DNA of 16,672 nucleotides from Clostridia bacterium (GTDB lineage Bacteria; UBA6262; WVXT01; JAUXBS01): contig JAUXDE010000026.1 of the NCBI GenBank assembly GCA_030618495.1, positions 1 through 16,672 of the forward strand, written 5' to 3'. A model generated the notes under the pieces. It saw nothing but the letters and a program-made list of their open reading frames with translations. It searched no databases and was not told the DNA's origin. This document shows, in pieces, positions 13,294 to 16,672 of the stretch. Position numbers and translations under genes: made by a program. Positions within the stretch are counted from its first letter, which is position 1, and each line of letters starts with the position of its first letter.

Positions 13294-15597
13294 TTAATCT
13301 ATAATAAGATCCTGCCTTGTAAGAGTATTGGTGCCGAGACGATTTCCATTGCTATCATCAATCCAGACTTCAAGCTTAGCCTCGTCCTTGTAAATTGCCC
13401 TTGTTCCCTTAACACTTGCAACTTTTTGAATACTATCCCGCATGAGTTCTATTTCCCTGCCCCCCTCAACAATCACATTACCATCATTACCGGTCAGTTT
13501 CCATTTCATAGAAGCCGATTTAAAATCCTTGTGTAAATCATTTATAGCCCAGAGTGTAACCTTATTTGTAGGCACACTCACATGATACTGTATACATGGC
13601 AGTACAGGCTGCATGGATTCCTTAAGCGCATAGAATCCCTTTTTAGGTATCCTGTTATAATCAACAACTGCCCAGGTTATACCCGGAAAATCCTCCACAA
13701 ACATGAAATGATATATCCCGGCAACCGGTTTATATTTTTTCCACCTGAAGCTTTGAGTTGCAAATTTACAGAGAGCCGCCTGGTATGTCTGGCTATTATC
13801 AATAAACTCCTTTATATCCTTACCCTGTTTGATGCCCGCTATATTGAAGGTCTCCTTTTTCTGGAAGCAGTGGAACTCCCATTCCTTCCAGTCCTCCTCT
13901 GTATCAGGCCATAATGCCTCTTTTGAGAACATCTTAACCGTAGACTCATAACAGGGTATTGCCTGCGCGCCATACTCGGTTATAAACCTGAATTCCTTAT
14001 CATCATAGTAATCTTCCGCAGTTGCCATGTACCAGCCGTGATAAGGGTGCCCGTCCTTGTAGCCGCTTGCAACATGAACCACTCTTGCAGGATCCATATT
14101 CTTTGCATCTTTTTCAAGCATCCTGTCAAGCTCGTGATTCATCATTGGGTCTTTTTGATTCATCCAGTAATAAACCGTCCAGGGTGACTCATTGTGGCAA
14201 CACCATGCAATAATGGATGGATGATTATACAGCATTTCTATCATATCCCTCTGCTGAAGTTTACACTGCCGGTGTACAACTTCTTCATCAGCATAACCCC
14301 ATTGTAATGTAAAATCCTGAAAAACCATAAGCCCAAGCTCATCACAAACTTCATAGAATTCTTTTTTATCCACATGCGCGTGAACCCTCATGGTATTCAG
14401 GTTACAATCAATCATCATTTCAACATCCTGAATATAATTACTTTTATCAAACTGGCTCATCCACTGGGTAGCAATATAGTTGGACCCTCTCGGAAATATC
14501 CTCTTTCCGTTTAGAAACCATTCCCATTTTTCATTAACACTTATAGACCTGATACCGAACCTATCCCCGGTTGAATCTATTACATGTCCTGTGTCCCTGA
14601 GGTCAGCTTTTATTTCATAAAGATTCGGCATTCCATAATCCCAACTCCACCATAATTTAGGATTGGCAACCTCAACTTCTCCTTCAATAACATTTCTACC
14701 AGGCCCTAATATCTTTTCTATTATTACCGGAATACTTATTTTTTCATTAAAATTTGAAGGTTTAATAAACGCTTTTATTTCAACCAACCTTTCCCTGTCA
14801 AGATGGTTATCAACATAAAATTTAAGCTTAAGCTTTGCAAGATTCTCATTAATTATAAAAGGAGTTACCTGGCATCCCTCAAAAGATGCCCAGTTTTTAA
14901 CCTCCAGCGCAACGCCGCCTATTATACCCCCGGTACAGTATTCCTGCCCCCTGGCGGTCTTAGCTCCCGGCCTGGTATCATGATAACCGAAAATACCTTT
15001 AATATCCCTCTGCCTTTGAGGCCAGCTGAATTTGTGCTCCTCTTTGAAATCCACCACATACCGGGGCGCATTTACACGTATTGCAATAGTATTCTCTTCC
15101 CCGTACTTGAGTTTATCCATAACATTAAACTTAAAAGTCTGGAAGTACCCTTCATGACTCCCAACATAATAGCCATTTATAAATACTTCGGAAAAATAAT
15201 CAATCATAGATAACCTTAGCAGGACTACTTTGCTTTTCAACTTTTCAGGCACGCTGAACTTGCTTCTAAACCACATAGTCCCATTGTAATTCAATCCTTT
15301 TTTCCCGGGAAACTCTTTCCCTCCCTTCAAATACCAGTTTGAAGGAATATTCATAGTATCCCATCCGGAATCATTTAAATCCACCTTAGAAAAAGTTACA
15401 TCATTATCACCTGATTTCATATATTTCCAGCTGCCATCAAGAGATATTTCCTTATAATCACCTTCATAGGCCATACTTACAGGTATTTCTTCAATACTGC
15501 CTTTTAATTCGTTCACCACATCTTCTCTCAATAAATCGCCATAGACAACCCCGGCACTTAAAGAAATACTAACTAATACTGCTAATATTGTTTTCAT
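13294..15597 (-). CDS. secreted glycoside hydrolase family 2 enzyme
   Basis: A 767-residue retaining exo-glycosidase of family GH2 (beta-galactosidase/beta-mannosidase/beta-glucuronidase superfamily). A signal peptide (1-20, AGVVYG before D) sends it out of the cytoplasm. The N-terminal jelly-roll domain (about 50-235) has LDGSWKY, MWFRSKF and the EVFINGYYVGSHEGYF core. An Ig-like domain follows (about 240-350), then the catalytic barrel (about 351-665). The acid/base is Glu470 in CHNES, preceded by the invariant Asn469. The nucleophile is Glu541 in FITEYGA. A C-terminal beta domain ends the protein. The substrate is uncertain, and the WCCHNESPW context is closer to beta-mannosidase-like members than to LacZ. 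No good ribosome binding site lies before the ATG. Confidence 0.9.
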   Translation of the reverse strand: MKTILAVLVSISLSAGVVYGDLLREDVVNELKGSIEEIPVSMAYEGDYKEISLDGSWKYMKSGDNDVTFSKVDLNDSGWDTMNIPSNWYLKGGKEFPGKKGLNYNGTMWFRSKFSVPEKLKSKVVLLRLSMIDYFSEVFINGYYVGSHEGYFQTFKFNVMDKLKYGEENTIAIRVNAPRYVVDFKEEHKFSWPQRQRDIKGIFGYHDTRPGAKTARGQEYCTGGIIGGVALEVKNWASFEGCQVTPFIINENLAKLKLKFYVDNHLDRERLVEIKAFIKPSNFNEKISIPVIIEKILGPGRNVIEGEVEVANPKLWWSWDYGMPNLYEIKADLRDTGHVIDSTGDRFGIRSISVNEKWEWFLNGKRIFPRGSNYIATQWMSQFDKSNYIQDVEMMIDCNLNTMRVHAHVDKKEFYEVCDELGLMVFQDFTLQWGYADEEVVHRQCKLQQRDMIEMLYNHPSIIAWCCHNESPWTVYYWMNQKDPMMNHELDRMLEKDAKNMDPARVVHVASGYKDGHPYHGWYMATAEDYYDDKEFRFITEYGAQAIPCYESTVKMFSKEALWPDTEEDWKEWEFHCFQKKETFNIAGIKQGKDIKEFIDNSQTYQAALCKFATQSFRWKKYKPVAGIYHFMFVEDFPGITWAVVDYNRIPKKGFYALKESMQPVLPCIQYHVSVPTNKVTLWAINDLHKDFKSASMKWKLTGNDGNVIVEGGREIELMRDSIQKVASVKGTRAIYKDEAKLEVWIDDSNGNRLGTNTLTRQDLIID

Positions 15598-15669
15598 TAT
15601 TAAATAGTATCCATTCTATTAATTTGTTTTATCATTTTACAACCATCACCCCTGCGCTTCTGGCTATCG

Positions 15670-15684
15670 TAACATCCTATGTTA
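15670..15684. repeat. inverted repeat TAACAT-CCT-ATGTTA
   Basis: Perfect 6-bp arms with a 3-bp centre, about 70 bp upstream of the GH2 start. It could be an operator half-site pair for the glycosidase gene or chance. A palindrome with the same TAACAT/ATGTTA arms occurs at 110-126. Confidence 0.3.
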
Positions 15685-15834
15685 TCCTGAATACATGCTA
15701 TAAGCCCTGAATCAATATACTGCTATATTATCACCTCCTGCTGTTCCCGTACCGTAACTCCGCTGATTTTAAATGGAATTGCCGGGTTGATAGCCCACCT
15801 GCTGTTTTCCGGAAGTAAATAAAACCTGTTAACT

Positions 15835-15927
15835 CTATTCTTGAGTACTCAGATTTGTAGGGGGAAAGGCCATTTCTGCGAGCTGGATGAGGAACCGGAA
15901 TTCAGCGTAAAATTTACCTTTTACCAT
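15835..15927 (-). CDS. possible small ORF, 30 residues
   Basis: ATG at 15927 is preceded at 7 nt by AGGAGAG (15935-15941), a clear ribosome binding site. The 30-residue product starts MVKGKFYAEFRFLIQL and ends PPTNLSTQE before a TAG at 15835-15837. The first half could form an amphipathic helix; there is no signal peptide or known motif. It lies 36 bp after the stop of the FlgD-tail gene and in the same direction. It may be a real small protein or the intact start of a gene broken downstream, since an out-of-frame open stretch follows. I do not recognise it. Confidence 0.3.
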   Translation of the reverse strand: MVKGKFYAEFRFLIQLAEMAFPPTNLSTQE

Positions 15928-15963
15928 TTTTATTCTCTCCTAAAAGTTGTTGAGGCCTGACCC

Positions 15964-16672
15964 CTATTTTATTTTTACCATTTTGCCGATTGAGCTGATG
16001 GTCTGACTGCCGTAAACAGCTTCTATCCTGTAAAAGTATATGCCGTTTGCCACTTCATCACCATTTCCATCGGTCCCGTCCCAGGTGTACTTGTTATAAC
16101 CTTCATAATATGGTGTAACGTAATCGGTCATTATCATCCGCCCCGCCAGGGAATATACCTTTATCGTTATGTAATCGGGAAATTTGCCCAGCGTGAATAT
16201 TATTTCCGTACTTCCGCTGAACGGGTTGGGATAGTTTATGACCTCCGTAATCTCCGTCTGGCCGCTAACCGCATGCCCCAGTACCGCATAGACGGAAAGA
16301 TGGCTTACCGTCAGCATACTCAGTCCGCTTTCGTAGTCGAAATCGGTATCCTCATCAGCCTGCCTCTCCCACGTCCCCCACGTCCCGCGATGCTCATTGA
16401 AGTAATACACCCTCAGTTTAGCATCATCCACATTGGTGCCCACGGGGTAAGGCAGGATTATCTGCGGCCTTGTGCCTTCAAACTGCATGTCACTGTCAGC
16501 CAGGGGGGAACCACCCTCGTCTAACAGCCTAAAATCAGTCAGTGAACCTTCAAAAAGTGATAGGTCATGAATAACTGACGGGTCTGAACGCAAAGCTTCA
16601 AGTGAAGCGTTTATCTTTTCCTCCAGGATCGGTTCAATTTCATTGTAATCCAGGAATTCGGCCGTGAGTATG
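15964..16672 (-). CDS. secreted protein with FlgD/Por-like C-terminal sorting domain (partial, begins beyond the window)
   Basis: The frame is open to the right window edge, so only the last 235 residues are seen; the true start lies outside. The visible part begins with a charged helical segment (EFLDYNEIEPILEEKIN). A beta-rich domain follows with IILPYPVGTNVDDAKLRVYYFNE and HLSVYAVLG, a pattern common in large surface proteins of candidate phyla. The last ~80 residues are a FlgD Ig-like / secretion-system C-terminal domain: INYPNPFSGSTEIIFTL, then ITIKVYSLAGRMI, KYTWDGTDGNGDEVANGIYFYRIEA and the KMVKIK end. Such tails mediate export and surface attachment in type IX-like systems or cap large extracellular proteins. 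The passenger function is not visible. The nearby secreted GH2 enzyme suggests an extracellular polysaccharide theme (inference). Confidence 0.85.
   Translation of the reverse strand, partial: ILTAEFLDYNEIEPILEEKINASLEALRSDPSVIHDLSLFEGSLTDFRLLDEGGSPLADSDMQFEGTRPQIILPYPVGTNVDDAKLRVYYFNEHRGTWGTWERQADEDTDFDYESGLSMLTVSHLSVYAVLGHAVSGQTEITEVINYPNPFSGSTEIIFTLGKFPDYITIKVYSLAGRMIMTDYVTPYYEGYNKYTWDGTDGNGDEVANGIYFYRIEAVYGSQTISSIGKMVKIK

Larger units (their letters stand above)
15598..15963. other. 366-nt spacer between the GH2 gene and the FlgD-tail gene
   Basis: No full-length gene is visible. On the minus strand it holds a small ORF with a good ribosome binding site (15835-15927), a 41-codon open stretch without a usable start (15723-15848), an unattached AGGAGGTGAT (15729-15738), and a TAACAT/ATGTTA inverted repeat (15670-15684). 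The 17-mer TGTTGAGGCCTGACCCC (15948-15964) touches the stop codon of the neighbouring gene. This mixture suggests decayed coding DNA or a mobile-element scar. I see no terminator with a U-tract. Confidence 0.5.

Overview
The window is a bacterial chromosome segment in which every confident gene except one edge fragment lies on the minus strand, so it reads from right to left. Three things suggest an uncultivated, Gram-negative-type bacterium. The right edge carries a secreted protein with a FlgD/Por-like C-terminal sorting domain. A secreted GH2 glycosidase follows it. The translation cluster keeps the classical thrS-infC-rpmI-rplT order. Candidate phyla rich in FlgD-like tails (Elusimicrobia, Omnitrophota or Firestonebacteria type) would fit, but the phylum is inference. 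Several genes have strong Shine-Dalgarno (SD) sequences of the GGAGG or AGGAG type.

Right part (13294-16672): the C-terminal part of a secreted protein that continues past the window edge, a 366-nt spacer holding a possible 30-codon ORF and other relic-like signals, and a 767-residue GH2 glycosidase with a signal peptide. Next comes an AT-rich accessory patch (about 12060-13045) with a truncated ORF6N-domain gene and an overlapping DUF4258/YgiT-type zinc-finger pair that looks like a toxin-antitoxin module. A 10-bp direct repeat, TAACCGGGCA, bounds this patch. One copy is the 5' end of the tRNA-Val gene and the other lies just downstream of a good promoter, so the patch may have been inserted between the tRNA and its original promoter.

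Centre (5998-12058): tRNA-Val(GAC), then thrS (a ThrRS without its TGS domain), infC (probably starting at ATC), rpmI, rplT, trkA and trkH. The thrS-infC gap has a promoter candidate and a terminator/attenuator directly before the infC ribosome binding site. The infC-rpmI gap is rich in hairpins, as expected for L20 autoregulation. The K+ uptake genes trkA-trkH sit directly behind rplT and are themselves translationally coupled.

Left part (1-5960): pheS without an adjacent pheT and preceded by a perfect 18-bp palindrome, then a corrinoid adenosyltransferase, a two-subunit class I (Fe-S) fumarase, aspartate decarboxylase panD, and an ABC ATPase/permease pair. Most junctions are short gaps or 4-nt ATGA overlaps, so long polycistronic transcripts are likely. 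At the far left the cluster meets the tail of a convergent plus-strand membrane protein gene.

I found no CRISPR array, no recombinase or transposase and no phage genes, and no clearly new multi-gene system. The most informative oddities are the tRNA-bounded accessory patch, the IF3/L20 control signals, the pheS/pheT split and the palindrome before pheS.
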